Source: Pseudomonas putida (lineage in GTDB: Bacteria > Pseudomonadota > Gammaproteobacteria > Pseudomonadales > Pseudomonadaceae). From it: DNA of 64,000 nucleotides. The DNA is taken from contig NZ_CP018846.1 of NCBI RefSeq assembly GCF_002025705.1, positions 1,107,501 through 1,171,500 of the forward strand, written 5' to 3'. A program made the position numbers and the translations under genes. Below the pieces are notes generated by a model. That model saw only the letters and a program-made list of their open reading frames with translations, did no database searches and was not told the origin of the DNA. Each line of letters starts with the position of its first letter. Positions within the stretch are counted from its first letter, which is position 1. Below, piece by piece: positions 17,759-27,156 of the stretch.

Positions 17759-19583
17759 TCTGCCAGGGTCGCCAGACCCTGTACCAGGGAAGCCTGCCGC
17801 TGTGCCCGATCGCCTGAGCTGGGCGGAAATCCGCCGCCTGGCCCTGCATCACAAGAAAAACCTCTGGACCGCCAACCTGGTGGCTGTGCTGGCGGCCTGC
17901 TGCAGCGTGCCGATCCCGTTGCTGCTGCCGTTGCTGGTGGACGAAGTGCTGCTGGGCCACGGCGATGCCGCACTGAAATGGATGAATCACCTGCTGCCGA
18001 GCGGCTGGCAGGTGGCGGCCGGCTATATCGGCCTGATGCTGGCGGCCACGCTGTGCCTGCGCCTGGCGGCGCTGGCTTTCAACGTGGTGCAGGCCAAGCT
18101 GTTCGCCGGGCTGGCCAAGGATATCGTCTACCGCCTGCGCATTCGCCTGATCGAGCGCCTCAAGCGCATCTCGCTCAAGGAATACGAAAGCCTCGGCAGC
18201 GGCACCGTCACCACTCATCTGGTCACCGACCTGGATACCCTCGACAAGTTCGTCGGCGAAACCCTGAGCCGTTTCCTGGTGGCCATGCTGACGCTGACCG
18301 GCACTGCGGCGATCCTGATCTGGATGCACTGGAAGCTGGCATTGCTGATCCTGCTGTTCAACCCGTTGGTGATCTACTTCACCGTGCAGCTGGGCAAGCG
18401 TGTCAAACACCTGAAAAAGCTCGAGAACGACAGCACTTCGCGCTTTACCCAGGCGCTGTCGGAAACCCTGGATGCCATCCAGGAAATTCGCGCCGGCAAC
18501 CGCCAGGGCTACTTCCTCGGTCGCCTCGGCCTGCGCGCCCGTGAAGTGCGCGACTATGCCGTGGAGTCGCAATGGAAGAGCGATGCCAGTGGGCGCGCCA
18601 GTGGCCTGCTGTTCCAGTTTGGTATCGATATCTTCCGGGCGGCGGCGATGCTGACCGTGCTGTTCTCCGACCTGTCGATCGGCCAGATGCTGGCAGTGTT
18701 CAGCTACCTGTGGTTCATGATCGGCCCGGTAGAACAGCTGCTCAACCTGCAATATGCCTACTACGCCGCCGGCGGTGCGTTGAGCCGGCTCAACGAGCTG
18801 TTGTCGCGGGCAGACGAGCCGCAGTACCCGGCCGCCAGCGACCCGTTCGCCGGCCGCGAAACGGTGGGCATCGAGGTGCGCGACCTGCGCTTCGCCTACG
18901 CCGATGAGCCGGTGCTCGACCAGTTGAACCTGGCCATCGCCCCTGGTGAAAAGGTGGCGATCGTCGGTGCCAGTGGCGGCGGCAAGAGCACCCTGGTGCA
19001 GTTGCTGCTGGGGCTGTACAGCGCCCAGGCCGGGAGCATCCGTTTTGGCGGTGCCAGCCTGCAGGAAATCGGCCTGGAAACCTTGCGCGAAAACGTCGCG
19101 GTGGTGCTGCAGCACCCGTCGCTGTTCAACGACAGTGTGCGCGCCAACCTGACCATGGGCCGCGAATGCACCGACGAGGCCTGCTGGCAGGCACTGCGCA
19201 TCGCCCAGCTGGATGTCACCATTGCCGCCTTGCCGCAAGGGCTGGACAGCGTGGTCGGCCGTTCGGGGGTGCGCCTGTCCGGTGGCCAGCGCCAGCGCCT
19301 GGCGATTGCCCGCATGGTCCTGGCCGAGCCCAAGGTGGTGATTCTCGACGAAGCTACCTCGGCGCTGGATGCCGCCACCGAGTACAACCTGCACCAGGCA
19401 TTGGCGCGTTTCCTCAGTGGCCGGACCACGCTGATCATTGCCCACCGTTTGTCGGCGGTTAAGCAGGCTGACCGTGTGCTGGTGTTCGACGGTGGGCATG
19501 TGGCCGAAGATGGCGACCATCAGCAGCTGATTGCCGAGGGTGGGCTGTATGCCAAGTTGTATGGGCATCTGCAGCAGACCTGA
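17751..19583 (+). CDS. ABC exporter (fused permease and ATPase)
   Basis: This 610-residue protein is a type IV ABC exporter half-transporter that works as a dimer. Residues about 45-330 hold six membrane segments. The ATPase follows: Walker A GASGGGKST, Q-loop VVLQHPS, signature LSGGQRQRLAIARM, Walker B VVILDEATSALD and switch His in IAHRLS. All catalytic motifs are intact. The cargo is unknown; relatives include MsbA-like lipid and peptide exporters. The GTG at 17751 overlaps the stop of the DsbA-like gene and has an AGG six bases upstream; GTG at 17802 is an alternative that would remove 17 residues. The first hydrophobic segment begins well after both. Confidence 0.88.
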   Translation: MLDLPGSPDPVPGKPAAVPDRLSWAEIRRLALHHKKNLWTANLVAVLAACCSVPIPLLLPLLVDEVLLGHGDAALKWMNHLLPSGWQVAAGYIGLMLAATLCLRLAALAFNVVQAKLFAGLAKDIVYRLRIRLIERLKRISLKEYESLGSGTVTTHLVTDLDTLDKFVGETLSRFLVAMLTLTGTAAILIWMHWKLALLILLFNPLVIYFTVQLGKRVKHLKKLENDSTSRFTQALSETLDAIQEIRAGNRQGYFLGRLGLRAREVRDYAVESQWKSDASGRASGLLFQFGIDIFRAAAMLTVLFSDLSIGQMLAVFSYLWFMIGPVEQLLNLQYAYYAAGGALSRLNELLSRADEPQYPAASDPFAGRETVGIEVRDLRFAYADEPVLDQLNLAIAPGEKVAIVGASGGGKSTLVQLLLGLYSAQAGSIRFGGASLQEIGLETLRENVAVVLQHPSLFNDSVRANLTMGRECTDEACWQALRIAQLDVTIAALPQGLDSVVGRSGVRLSGGQRQRLAIARMVLAEPKVVILDEATSALDAATEYNLHQALARFLSGRTTLIIAHRLSAVKQADRVLVFDGGHVAEDGDHQQLIAEGGLYAKLYGHLQQT

Positions 19584-19612
19584 CAACGTCCACTAATCGC
19601 CTCGCGGTTTTT

Positions 19613-19727
19613 GTAGGAGCGGCCTTGTGTCGCGAAAGGGCGCGAAGCGGCCCAATATATCCAGCTTCGCAGCGACGATCGATGGGGCCGCTTTGCGGCC
19701 CTTTCGCGACACAAGTCCGCTCCTACC
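19613..19727. repeat. REPIN between the ABC exporter and the GGDEF/EAL gene
   Basis: Left arm (19613 on, GTAGGAGCGGCCTTGTGTCGC...) and right arm (to 19727, ...GCGACACAAGTCCGCTCCTAC) are inverted copies of the same REP type as at 16022 and 32315. The remaining 112 bases before the next gene hold no clear promoter. Confidence 0.87.
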
Positions 19728-19839
19728 AAAATCTCTCCCCGTTCTCGGCGCAAATTCCCCTCCATGTAGATGGCAAATGGCCTACGCTGAGCTTGTCTGG
19801 GTTGATTCCAAGTCTTATCTGCTCTGCGACAGGGACTAA

Positions 19840-22296
19840 ATGAAGGGAAATCGCACTCAAGAAGCGCCAAGATTGGTAGGTATCATCTGGCCCTTCATCG
19901 CCGTTGTCGTGTTCCAGGTATTGCTGGGTAGCCTCAGCCTTTATGCGTTGTCGGCGGTCCGTGCCTATGTGGCCGGCGAAAGCCTGTGGTCCAAGGCGCA
20001 GAAAGACGCCATCTATTACCTCAACCTGTACGCCGATGACCGCGACGAGCGCACCTTTCTGCGCTATCGCCAGGTCATGGCCGTGCCCCAGGGCGACCAC
20101 GAGCTGCGCGAACTGCTCGATCAGGCCAGCCCTGACCTGGAAGGCGCCCGTCAGGCCGTGCTGCAGGGCGGCAACCACCCCGACGACGTCGACCGCATCA
20201 TCTGGTTCTACCGCAACTTCCGTCAGATCAGCTATATGCAGACGGCGATCGAGTACTGGAACATCGGCGATGACTACCTCAAAAAGCTTGATGTGCTGGC
20301 CAACGAGATGCACGACGGTTTCGCCGTTGGGCAGGTTGGCATCGCTCAGCTCAATGAGTGGAAGGGCCGCATCGTCGCGATAAACGAAGGCGTCACGCCA
20401 GCCGCCAAGGCGTTCAGTGATGCCTTGGGCGAAGGCTCGCGGATGCTGTTGCGGGTGCTGCTGGTCACCAACCTGTTGACCGCACTGTTCCTCATCACCA
20501 TTGCCTGGCGCCGTTCGAGCAAGCTGCTGGCCCAGCGTCAGGCGTTCGCCAGTGCCCTGAGGGAGGAGAAAGAGCGGGCGCAGATCACTCTGGAGGCGAT
20601 TGGCGATGCGGTGATCACCGCTGATGTCGAAGGTAATATCGGCTACATGAACCCTGCTGCCGAGCATCTGACCCACTGGCAGTCCGGCCAGGCGCAGGGC
20701 TTGCCGCTGGGGGCGCTGTTCAGTCTGCTCGACGAGCAGGAGCAGGGCGAAGGCTGCACGCTGGTCGAGCAGGTGCTCAGTGGCAGCCTCAAGGGCGGCG
20801 CCGAACATGCCCGGCTGATCCAGCGCCTGGATGGCAGCACGGTATCGGTCAACCTGGTTGGCTCGCCGATCATCAACAACGACCAGGTGGCCGGTATCGT
20901 GCTGGTACTGCACGACATGACCCAGGAACGCCAGTACATCGCCAACTTGTCGTGGCAGGCCACCCATGACGCCTTGACCGGCCTGGCCAACCGCCGCGAG
21001 TTCGAGTACCGCCTGGAGCAGGCGCTCAATGGCCTGGTGCGCCAGGCTGGGCGGCATTCGCTGATGTTCCTCGACCTCGACCAGTTCAAGTTGGTCAACG
21101 ACACCTGCGGCCATGCGGCGGGTGACGAGTTGCTCAGGCACATCTGCGCAGTGCTGCAGTCGGGGCTGCGTGAAGGCGACACCCTGGCACGCCTGGGTGG
21201 TGACGAATTTGGCGTGCTGCTGGAAAACTGCCCGGCCGAACAGGCCGAGCGCATCGGCGAAAACCTGCGCCAGGCCGTGCAGAGCCTGCACTTCGTGTGG
21301 AAGGGCAGGCCGTTCGTGACCACCGTCAGTATCGGCCTGGTCCACATAGCCCAGGCGCCGGGCACGCTGGAGGCTTCCCTGCGGGCTGCCGACATGGCCT
21401 GCTACATGGCCAAGGAAAAGGGCCGCAACCGAGTGCAGGTATACCATGCCGACGACAGCGAACTGTCCATGCGCTTTGGCGAGATGGCCTGGATCCAGCG
21501 CCTGCATGTGGCCCTGGAGGAAAACCGCTTCTGCCTCTATTGCCAGGAAATCGCCGCGCTGAAGGCCATCGAAGGCCCGGGCCATATCGAAATCCTGCTG
21601 CGCCTGCACGACGAAAGCGGCCGCACCATCCTCCCGGACAGTTTCATCCCGGCCGCCGAGCGCTATGGCCTGATGACGGCCCTGGACCGTTGGGTAGTGC
21701 GCAGCGTGTTCCAGGTCATCCGCCAATGCCTGGACGAGGGCCGGGACGGGCCGCTGGCGATGTGCGCGATCAACTTGTCGGGTACCAGTATCGGTGACGA
21801 CAATTTCCTCGAGTACCTGCAGCGGTTGTTCGTCGAATATGCCATCCCACCGCGCATGATCTGCTTCGAGATCACCGAGACCAGTGCCATTGCCAACCTG
21901 GGCAGCGCCATTCGATTCATCAACGAATTGAAGGGGCTGGGTTGCAAGTTCTCCCTGGACGACTTCTGTGCCGGGATGTCGTCATTTGCCTATTTGAAAC
22001 ATTTACCCGTCGACTTCTTGAAGATCGACGGAAGTTTTGTCAAAGATATGCTGGACGATCCGGTAAACCGTGCCATGGTCGAGGTGATCAATCACATCGG
22101 CCATGTCATGGGCAAGCGGACCATCGCCGAGTTCGTCGAAACACCGTTGATCGAGCAGGCCTTGCAGGAGATCGGCGTGGATTACGCCCAGGGCTATCTG
22201 ATTGAACGACCGCAGGTGTTTACCTGTGACAGTCTGCAGCGCCAACGGATTGCTGCGCGGCCCTTGCTGCATCGGGCGCCAGGTACTTTTCGCTGA
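19840..22296 (+). CDS. Membrane GGDEF/EAL c-di-GMP enzyme with PAS domain
   Basis: This 818-residue sensor makes and/or breaks the second messenger c-di-GMP. The order is: membrane segment (about 13-36), periplasmic sensor of unknown type (about 37-200), second segment (about 204-225), PAS (about 245-365, ITLEAIGDAVITADVEG), GGDEF (about 375-530) and EAL (about 545-800). The cyclase site is intact (RLGGDEF), and the inhibitory I-site RxxD lies five residues before it (REGD). The EAL signature reads EILLR, but the other phosphodiesterase residues are present (NLS, EITET, LDDF, KIDGSFV, EFVE). Both activities are therefore possible. The start at 19840 has an AGGGA site nearby. The signal sensed cannot be inferred. 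Confidence 0.92.
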   Translation: MKGNRTQEAPRLVGIIWPFIAVVVFQVLLGSLSLYALSAVRAYVAGESLWSKAQKDAIYYLNLYADDRDERTFLRYRQVMAVPQGDHELRELLDQASPDLEGARQAVLQGGNHPDDVDRIIWFYRNFRQISYMQTAIEYWNIGDDYLKKLDVLANEMHDGFAVGQVGIAQLNEWKGRIVAINEGVTPAAKAFSDALGEGSRMLLRVLLVTNLLTALFLITIAWRRSSKLLAQRQAFASALREEKERAQITLEAIGDAVITADVEGNIGYMNPAAEHLTHWQSGQAQGLPLGALFSLLDEQEQGEGCTLVEQVLSGSLKGGAEHARLIQRLDGSTVSVNLVGSPIINNDQVAGIVLVLHDMTQERQYIANLSWQATHDALTGLANRREFEYRLEQALNGLVRQAGRHSLMFLDLDQFKLVNDTCGHAAGDELLRHICAVLQSGLREGDTLARLGGDEFGVLLENCPAEQAERIGENLRQAVQSLHFVWKGRPFVTTVSIGLVHIAQAPGTLEASLRAADMACYMAKEKGRNRVQVYHADDSELSMRFGEMAWIQRLHVALEENRFCLYCQEIAALKAIEGPGHIEILLRLHDESGRTILPDSFIPAAERYGLMTALDRWVVRSVFQVIRQCLDEGRDGPLAMCAINLSGTSIGDDNFLEYLQRLFVEYAIPPRMICFEITETSAIANLGSAIRFINELKGLGCKFSLDDFCAGMSSFAYLKHLPVDFLKIDGSFVKDMLDDPVNRAMVEVINHIGHVMGKRTIAEFVETPLIEQALQEIGVDYAQGYLIERPQVFTCDSLQRQRIAARPLLHRAPGTFR

Positions 22297-22335
22297 GAAC
22301 ACGTCCGCAAAATCACAAGGATCAAGGAGCTGAAA

Positions 22336-23121
22336 GTGATTGATGCATTCGTACGTATCGGGCCCTTGATGGACCCGGCCAGTTACCCCCAGTGGGCCCA
22401 GCAGCTGATCGAGGATTGCCGTGAAAGCAAGCGCCGGGTGGTCGAGCATGAGTTTTACCAGCGCCTGCGTGATGGCCAGCTGCGCCAGTCGACCATTCGC
22501 CAGTACCTGATCGGTGGCTGGCCGGTGGTCGAGCAGTTTTCCCTGTACATGGCCCACAACCTGACCAAGACCCGTTATGCCCGCCACCCTGGCGAGGACA
22601 TGGCGCGGCGCTGGCTGATGCGCAACATCCGTGTCGAGCTCAACCATGCCGACTACTGGGCCCACTGGTGCCAGGCCCATGGCGTGCACCTGCACGAGCT
22701 GCAGGCCCAGGACGTGCCGCCGGAACTGAACGGGCTCAACGATTGGTGCTGGCGCGTTTGTACCACCGAGTCACTGGCGATTGCCATGGCAGCGACCAAC
22801 TATGCGATTGAAGGGGCGACCGGCGAGTGGTCGGCGGTGGTCTGTGCCGAGGACACCTATGCCATGGGCTTCCCGGAGGATCAGCGCAAGCGGGCGATGA
22901 AGTGGCTGAAGATGCATGCCCAGTATGACGATGCGCACCCGTGGGAGGCGCTGGAAATCATCTGCACGCTGGCGGGTGAGAACCCGACAATGGGGCTGCG
23001 TAACGAGCTGCGCAAGGCGATTTGCAAGAGCTACGACTGCATGTACCTGTTCCTGGAGCGGTGCATGCAACTGGAAGGGCGCCAGCAAGGGCGCATGCGC
23101 CCGGCCTTGGCTGCCGGCTGA
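22336..23121 (+). CDS. undA: UndA-type non-heme iron oxidase (medium-chain 1-alkene formation)
   Basis: This 261-residue protein has the heme-oxygenase-like (TenA/CADD) helical fold. It matches UndA, which in Pseudomonas turns lauric acid into 1-undecene by oxidative decarboxylation. All six residues expected to hold the two irons are present: Glu101 and His104 (ELNH), Glu159 (AIEGATGEW), and His194, Asp198 and His201 (HAQYDDAH). The length equals that of P. fluorescens UndA. Older annotations call it a TenA-family regulator, but no DNA-binding domain is seen. The GTG start at 22336 has a full AAGGAG site seven bases upstream. It follows the GGDEF/EAL gene by 39 bases and may be co-transcribed with it. 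Product formation by this protein is inferred. Confidence 0.85.
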   Translation: MIDAFVRIGPLMDPASYPQWAQQLIEDCRESKRRVVEHEFYQRLRDGQLRQSTIRQYLIGGWPVVEQFSLYMAHNLTKTRYARHPGEDMARRWLMRNIRVELNHADYWAHWCQAHGVHLHELQAQDVPPELNGLNDWCWRVCTTESLAIAMAATNYAIEGATGEWSAVVCAEDTYAMGFPEDQRKRAMKWLKMHAQYDDAHPWEALEIICTLAGENPTMGLRNELRKAICKSYDCMYLFLERCMQLEGRQQGRMRPALAAG

Positions 23122-23129
23122 GTCCTGTG

Positions 23130-23227
23130 CCGGCCCCTTCGCGGGCAAGCCCGCTCCCACAGGGAAATCACAAGGCTTGAGGGCGGTGATGTTCCTGTGG
23201 GAGCGGGCTTGCCCGCGAAGAGGCCGG
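23130..23227. repeat. REPIN between convergent undA and yciK
   Basis: CCGGCCCCTTCGCGGGCAAG... (23130-23163) and its inverted copy (23194-23227, ending CGCGAAGAGGCCGG) match the classic P. putida REP. The element begins nine bases after the undA stop and sits between convergent genes. Confidence 0.9.
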
Positions 23228-23244
23228 AACGGGCAACACAAGGC

Positions 23245-23985
23245 TCACTGAGCGTTGAAAGCCTGCCCATTCACTTCTTTGCTATCCGGCCCCATCAGGT
23301 ACAGATAGACCGGCATGATCTCTTCGGGCAGAGGGTTATTCTGCGGGTTTTCGCTCGGGTAAGCCTGCGCCCGCATCGCCGTGCGCGTGGCGCCCGGGTT
23401 AATGCTGTTGGAGCGCACTGGCGCCACGCCTTCCAGTTCGTCGGCCAGTGTCTGCATCAGCCCTTCGGTGGCGAACTTCGACACGCCGTAGGCCCCCCAG
23501 TAGGCCCGGCCCTTGCGCCCGACGCTGCTCGAAGTGAACACCACGGAAGCATCTTCAGACAACTTGAGCAGCGGCAGCAGCGTGCTGGTGAGCATGAAGG
23601 TGGCGTCGACGTTGATGTGCATCACACGCATGAAGTTGTCGCCCGAAAGCTGCTCCAGCGGCGTGCGCGGGCCGATGATCGAGGCGTTGTTGAGCAGGCC
23701 GTCGAGGCGGCCGAACTGCTCCTCGATCATCGCTGCCAGTTCGTCGTACTGGTGGGGCAGGGCGGTTTCCAAGTTGAACGGGATTACCACGGGCTGCGGG
23801 TGGCCGGCGGCCTCGATCTGGTCGTAGACCTCGTTCAGGTTGGCCTCGGTCTTGCCCAGCAGCAGCACGGTAGCGCCCAGTGCGGCATAGGCTTTGGCGG
23901 CGGCGGCGCCGATGCCGCGGCCGGCACCGGTGACCAGGATGACGCGGCCGGCGAGCAGGCCAGGGCGGGCGGTGTAGTCGAACAT
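23245..23985 (-). CDS. yciK: YciK family SDR oxidoreductase
   Basis: This is a 246-residue short-chain dehydrogenase of the YciK group. It shows the cofactor motif TGAGRGIGAAAA, NNASIIG, catalytic Ser in FTSSSVG and YGVSK. The physiological substrate is not known; in E. coli YciK is an uncharacterised NADP-dependent enzyme. The length is normal. In Pseudomonas it lies beside mupP and ubiG on the same strand, as here. A partial REP pair (24018-24085) separates it from mupP, so it may be expressed from the same mRNA at a lower level. Confidence 0.88.
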   Translation of the reverse strand: MFDYTARPGLLAGRVILVTGAGRGIGAAAAKAYAALGATVLLLGKTEANLNEVYDQIEAAGHPQPVVIPFNLETALPHQYDELAAMIEEQFGRLDGLLNNASIIGPRTPLEQLSGDNFMRVMHINVDATFMLTSTLLPLLKLSEDASVVFTSSSVGRKGRAYWGAYGVSKFATEGLMQTLADELEGVAPVRSNSINPGATRTAMRAQAYPSENPQNNPLPEEIMPVYLYLMGPDSKEVNGQAFNAQ

Positions 23986-24017
23986 TGATTATTCCCTATC
24001 TCTATGGGCTGACGCGG

Positions 24018-24085
24018 ACCCTGTGGGGGCGGGCTTGCCCGCGAACACGGGCGCAGCCCGTGCCAGCCACAAGCTCCCACAGGGT
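24018..24085. repeat. Degenerate REP pair between mupP and yciK
   Basis: ACCCTGTGGGGGCGGGCTTG... at 24018 and ...AGCTCCCACAGGGT ending at 24085 are inverted ends. The right arm has lost most of the GCGGG core, so this looks like a decayed REPIN. Confidence 0.7.
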
Positions 24086-24105
24086 GGGTCGTCAGTCGTT
24101 ACGAG

Positions 24106-24783
24106 TCAGCAGCCGCACAGGGCGCTGTCGATCACCTTGCGCAGTTCCAGCGGGTGGTCCACCACCACATCGGCGCCCCAGTTGTTCGGGTTGTCCTCTG
24201 GATGAATATAGCCGTAGCGCACCGCGGCCGTGCGGGTGCCGGCGTCGCGGCCGGATTCGATGTCGCGCAGGTCGTCGCCGACGAATAGCACGCTGGCCGG
24301 GTCCAGGCCCAGGGTCTTGCAGGCGAGGATCAGTGGCTCCGGGTCAGGCTTGCTGTTCTTCACGTGGTCCGGGCAGATCAGCAGGGCCGAGCGCTCGGCC
24401 AGGCCCAGCTGCTGCATGATTGGCTCGGCGAAGCGCACCGGCTTGTTGGTCACCACGCCCCACAGCAGGTTGCCCTTTTCGATGTCGGCCAGCAGTTCGC
24501 CCATGCCGTCGAACAGTTTGCTGTGCACCGCGCAATCACGCTGGTAGCGCTCGAGGAACTCCAGGCGCAGGGCTTCGAAGCCCTCGGCGTCCGGGCTCAT
24601 GGCAAAGGTTGCAGCGACCATGGCGCGGGCGCCGCCGGAGATCACGTCACGGATCAGCTGGTCATCGATCGCCGGCAGGCCGCGCTCGGCGAGCATGGCC
24701 TGGCAGATGGCGATGAAGTCCGGCGCCGTGTCGAGCAGGGTGCCGTCCATGTCGAAGAGTACTGCTCGCAAACGCATGCTCAT
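24106..24783 (-). CDS. mupP: N-acetylmuramic acid 6-phosphate phosphatase MupP
   Basis: This 225-residue HAD-superfamily phosphatase removes phosphate from MurNAc-6-P in the cell-wall recycling bypass that leads to UDP-MurNAc (with AnmK, AmgK and MurU) and gives intrinsic fosfomycin tolerance in Pseudomonas. HAD motif I is DMDGTLLDT (nucleophile and acid Asp), motif II is VVTNKP, motif III Lys is in VKNSKPDPE and motif IV is [10 protein letters not shown]. Older annotation as phosphoglycolate phosphatase (Gph) rests on family similarity; the place next to ubiG is that of P. putida mupP. The ATG overlaps the ubiG stop (ATGA), so translation is coupled; a second ATG two codons on is also possible. 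Confidence 0.88.
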   Translation of the reverse strand: MSMRLRAVLFDMDGTLLDTAPDFIAICQAMLAERGLPAIDDQLIRDVISGGARAMVAATFAMSPDAEGFEALRLEFLERYQRDCAVHSKLFDGMGELLADIEKGNLLWGVVTNKPVRFAEPIMQQLGLAERSALLICPDHVKNSKPDPEPLILACKTLGLDPASVLFVGDDLRDIESGRDAGTRTAAVRYGYIHPEDNPNNWGADVVVDHPLELRKVIDSALCGC

Positions 24784-25478
24784 TCCTCGCGCAGGGTCTG
24801 GATCATGTAGTTGACGTCAACGTCGCTGCTCAGCTTGTAGTGCTTGGTCAGCGGGTTGTAGGTCAGGCCGATGATGTCCTTGACCTCGAGGCCGGCAACG
24901 CGGCTCCAGGCGCCGAGCTCGGACGGGCGGATGAACTTCTTGAAGTCGTGTGTGCCGCGCGGCAGCATCTTGAGGATGTACTCGGCGCCGACAATGGCCA
25001 GCAGGTAGGCCTTGGGGTTGCGGTTGATGGTCGAGAAGAACACCTGGCCGCCGGGTTTGACCATGCGGTAGCAGGCGCGGATGACCGAGGATGGGTCGGG
25101 CACGTGCTCGAGCATTTCCAGGCAGGTGACCACATCGAACTGCTCGGGCATTTCCTCGGCCAGGGCTTCAGCGGTGATCTGCCGGTACTCGACTTCGACG
25201 CCGGACTCCAGCTGGTGCAGTTGGGCTACGGCCAGTGGCGCCTCGCCCATGTCGATGCCGGTGACGGTAGCGCCGCGCAAGGCCATGGCCTCGCTGAGGA
25301 TGCCGCCGCCGCAGCCGACGTCCAGCACCTTTTTGCCGGCCAGGCCGACGCGCTCGTCAATCCAGTTGACGCGCAGCGGGTTGATGTCGTGCAGCGGCTT
25401 GAACTCGCTTTCACGGTCCCACCAGCGGTGGGCCAAGGCTTCGAACTTGGCGATTTCGGCGTGATCGACGTTGCTCAT
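24780..25478 (-). CDS. ubiG: Bifunctional ubiquinone O-methyltransferase UbiG
   Basis: This 232-residue class I methyltransferase carries out both O-methylations in ubiquinone synthesis, on the cytosolic face of the inner membrane. The N-terminal [20 protein letters not shown] is typical, the SAM-binding loop is [13 protein letters not shown], and post-motif I is [10 protein letters not shown]. The start at 25478 has an AGAGGA site six bases upstream and gives the family length. The last base pairs overlap mupP. It is divergent from mtnA across a 112-base gap. Confidence 0.95.
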   Translation of the reverse strand: MSNVDHAEIAKFEALAHRWWDRESEFKPLHDINPLRVNWIDERVGLAGKKVLDVGCGGGILSEAMALRGATVTGIDMGEAPLAVAQLHQLESGVEVEYRQITAEALAEEMPEQFDVVTCLEMLEHVPDPSSVIRACYRMVKPGGQVFFSTINRNPKAYLLAIVGAEYILKMLPRGTHDFKKFIRPSELGAWSRVAGLEVKDIIGLTYNPLTKHYKLSSDVDVNYMIQTLREE

Positions 25479-25590
25479 TGAACAATCCTCTGGAACTTGC
25501 ACTTCAAATGGGGCGCAGTATACCCGAGCGTCTGCGGCCGAGGGTCGCTATAATCGCCGGCTTTTGATATCCGAACGACGGGGAGAGGCA

Positions 25591-26667
25591 ATGCGCGAGC
25601 GACTTTTGGCGGCGGAGAAGGTGACCGGGATGCGCTGGCAAGGCGGCGCCCTGCACCTGCTCGACCAGCGCCTGCTGCCGTCGGAAGAACGCTGGCTGAC
25701 CTGCGACAATGTCGCGCAGGTGGTGGCGGCGATCCGTGACATGGCCGTGCGAGGTGCCGCAGCCATTGGCATTGCTGCGGCCTACGGCCTGGTCCTGGCC
25801 CTGGAAGAGCGCCTGGCCGAGGGCGGCGACTGGGAAATGGACCTGGAAGAGGACTTCATCAGCCTGGCCGAAGCACGCCCCACCGCGGCCAACCTGTTCT
25901 GGGCGCTGAACCGCATGCGCGAGCGCCTGCTGCGTGTGCGTGGCGAAGAGGACGTGCTGGCAGCGCTGGAAGCCGAAGCGATTGCCATCCATGAAAGCGA
26001 TCGCGAAGCCAATCTGACCATGGCCCAGCATGGCATCGACCTGATCCGTCGCCATCAGGGCAACGCGCAGACCTTGCTGACCTACGGCAATGCCGGCGCC
26101 CTGGCCAGCGGTGGTATCGGCACGGCTCTTGGGGTGATTCGCGCCGGTTATCTGGAGGGTATGGTCGAGAGGGTGTATGTCGGCGAGACCCGCCCCTGGT
26201 TGCAGGGTTCGCGGCTGACGGCCTGGGAGCTGGCCAGCGAAGGTATCCCGGTGACCCTGTGCGCCGACTCGGCGCTGGCCCACCTGATGAAGACCAAAGG
26301 CATCACCTGGGTGGTGGTCGGCGCCGACTGCATCGCCGCCAACGGCGATGTGGCCAGCAAGATCGGGACCTACCAGTTGGCCGTCAGTGCGATGCACCAT
26401 GGCGTGCGCTTCATGGTGGTGGCACCGAGCACCAGCATCGACCTCAACCTGGCCACCGGTGAGGACATCCCGCTGGAAGAGCGTGAAGCCGATGAGCTGC
26501 TGGACTACGCCGGAACCCGCGTGGCGCCGCAGGTCGAGGCGTTCAATCCGGTGTTCGATGTGACCCCGGCCGACCTGATCGACGTGATCGTCACCGAACG
26601 CGGCATTGTCGAGCGGCCCGATACCGCCAAACTGGCCCAGTTGATGTGCCGCAAGCGGTTGCACTGA
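25591..26667 (+). CDS. mtnA: S-methyl-5-thioribose-1-phosphate isomerase MtnA
   Basis: This 358-residue isomerase turns methylthioribose-1-phosphate into methylthioribulose-1-phosphate in the methionine salvage pathway. [13 protein letters not shown] (substrate loop), [12 protein letters not shown] (catalytic Cys position occupied by Asn-Ala-Gly in this frame of the loop), [20 protein letters not shown] and [21 protein letters not shown] with the catalytic Cys and Asp are seen. The start at 25591 (GGGAGAGG site six bases upstream) gives the normal length. No other methionine-salvage gene is adjacent, which is usual in Pseudomonas. A 489-base gap with a large palindrome follows before gyrA. 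Confidence 0.93.
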   Translation: MRERLLAAEKVTGMRWQGGALHLLDQRLLPSEERWLTCDNVAQVVAAIRDMAVRGAAAIGIAAAYGLVLALEERLAEGGDWEMDLEEDFISLAEARPTAANLFWALNRMRERLLRVRGEEDVLAALEAEAIAIHESDREANLTMAQHGIDLIRRHQGNAQTLLTYGNAGALASGGIGTALGVIRAGYLEGMVERVYVGETRPWLQGSRLTAWELASEGIPVTLCADSALAHLMKTKGITWVVVGADCIAANGDVASKIGTYQLAVSAMHHGVRFMVVAPSTSIDLNLATGEDIPLEEREADELLDYAGTRVAPQVEAFNPVFDVTPADLIDVIVTERGIVERPDTAKLAQLMCRKRLH

Positions 26668-26705
26668 TCAGGGTGTAGGGCGGGGGATTTTCGGCGCCTG
26701 TGAGG

Positions 26706-26913
26706 TCGAGCGCCGCCCGCGCGGCGCATCGCGGATGAATCCGCTCCTACATTTGTTGCAACGTACCGAACCTGTAAGGCCATGGCTGCCCGCCCTGGCG
26801 CATGGCTTAAGCCCTACAGGCAAGGCTGACAACCATGGCCTCACAGGCATGGCCACGTTGCAACAGATGTAGGAGCGGATTCATCCGCGATGCGCCGCGC
26901 GGGCGGCGCTCGA
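26706..26913. repeat. ~208-bp palindromic element, copy 2
   Basis: Arms 26707-26763 and 26856-26912 are reverse complements with one mismatch, extended by one more pair (26706/26913). The inner block (CCTGTAAGGCC... with ...GGCCTCACAGG) is also inverted. The element matches the copy at 8546-8749 along its whole length with scattered differences, mostly in the loop. Confidence 0.88.
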
Positions 26914-27156
26914 TCTCCCAGGCGACACAAAACTCACGGCGAGCCCCCCGTCCCAGCTCTCCCCACCGCCCCGCCTTTGTGATAACATTCGGCAGTTTCC
27001 AAGACCGCCCATGAAGGCGGCCTTCATTGCGCAAATCCATGCAACAACTCATTGATTTGTCGTAAGTCGTCGCACCCCTATGCGCTGCGGCGGCGAGCTT
27101 CGTTCGGCCCTTGATGGAGCTGCGAAGTTTCACCAGAAAAAGGAATCAGGCTTCTC
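26914..27156 (+). promoter_or_regulatory. gyrA: gyrA leader region
   Basis: This stretch between the palindrome and the gyrA ATG must hold the gyrA promoter. TGTGATAAC (26978-26986) resembles an extended -10, but no -35 lies at the right distance. Downstream are two mutually exclusive small hairpins: ATGAAGGC/GCCTTCAT (27011-27027), and CCGCC/GGCGG, which overlaps it. A good AAGGA site lies near 27140. Confidence 0.4.

Noticed and set aside
26978..26986. TGTGATAAC as the gyrA promoter -10
   Set aside because: No -35 hexamer lies at 16-18 bases upstream, so I only mention it within the leader region and do not claim a promoter.
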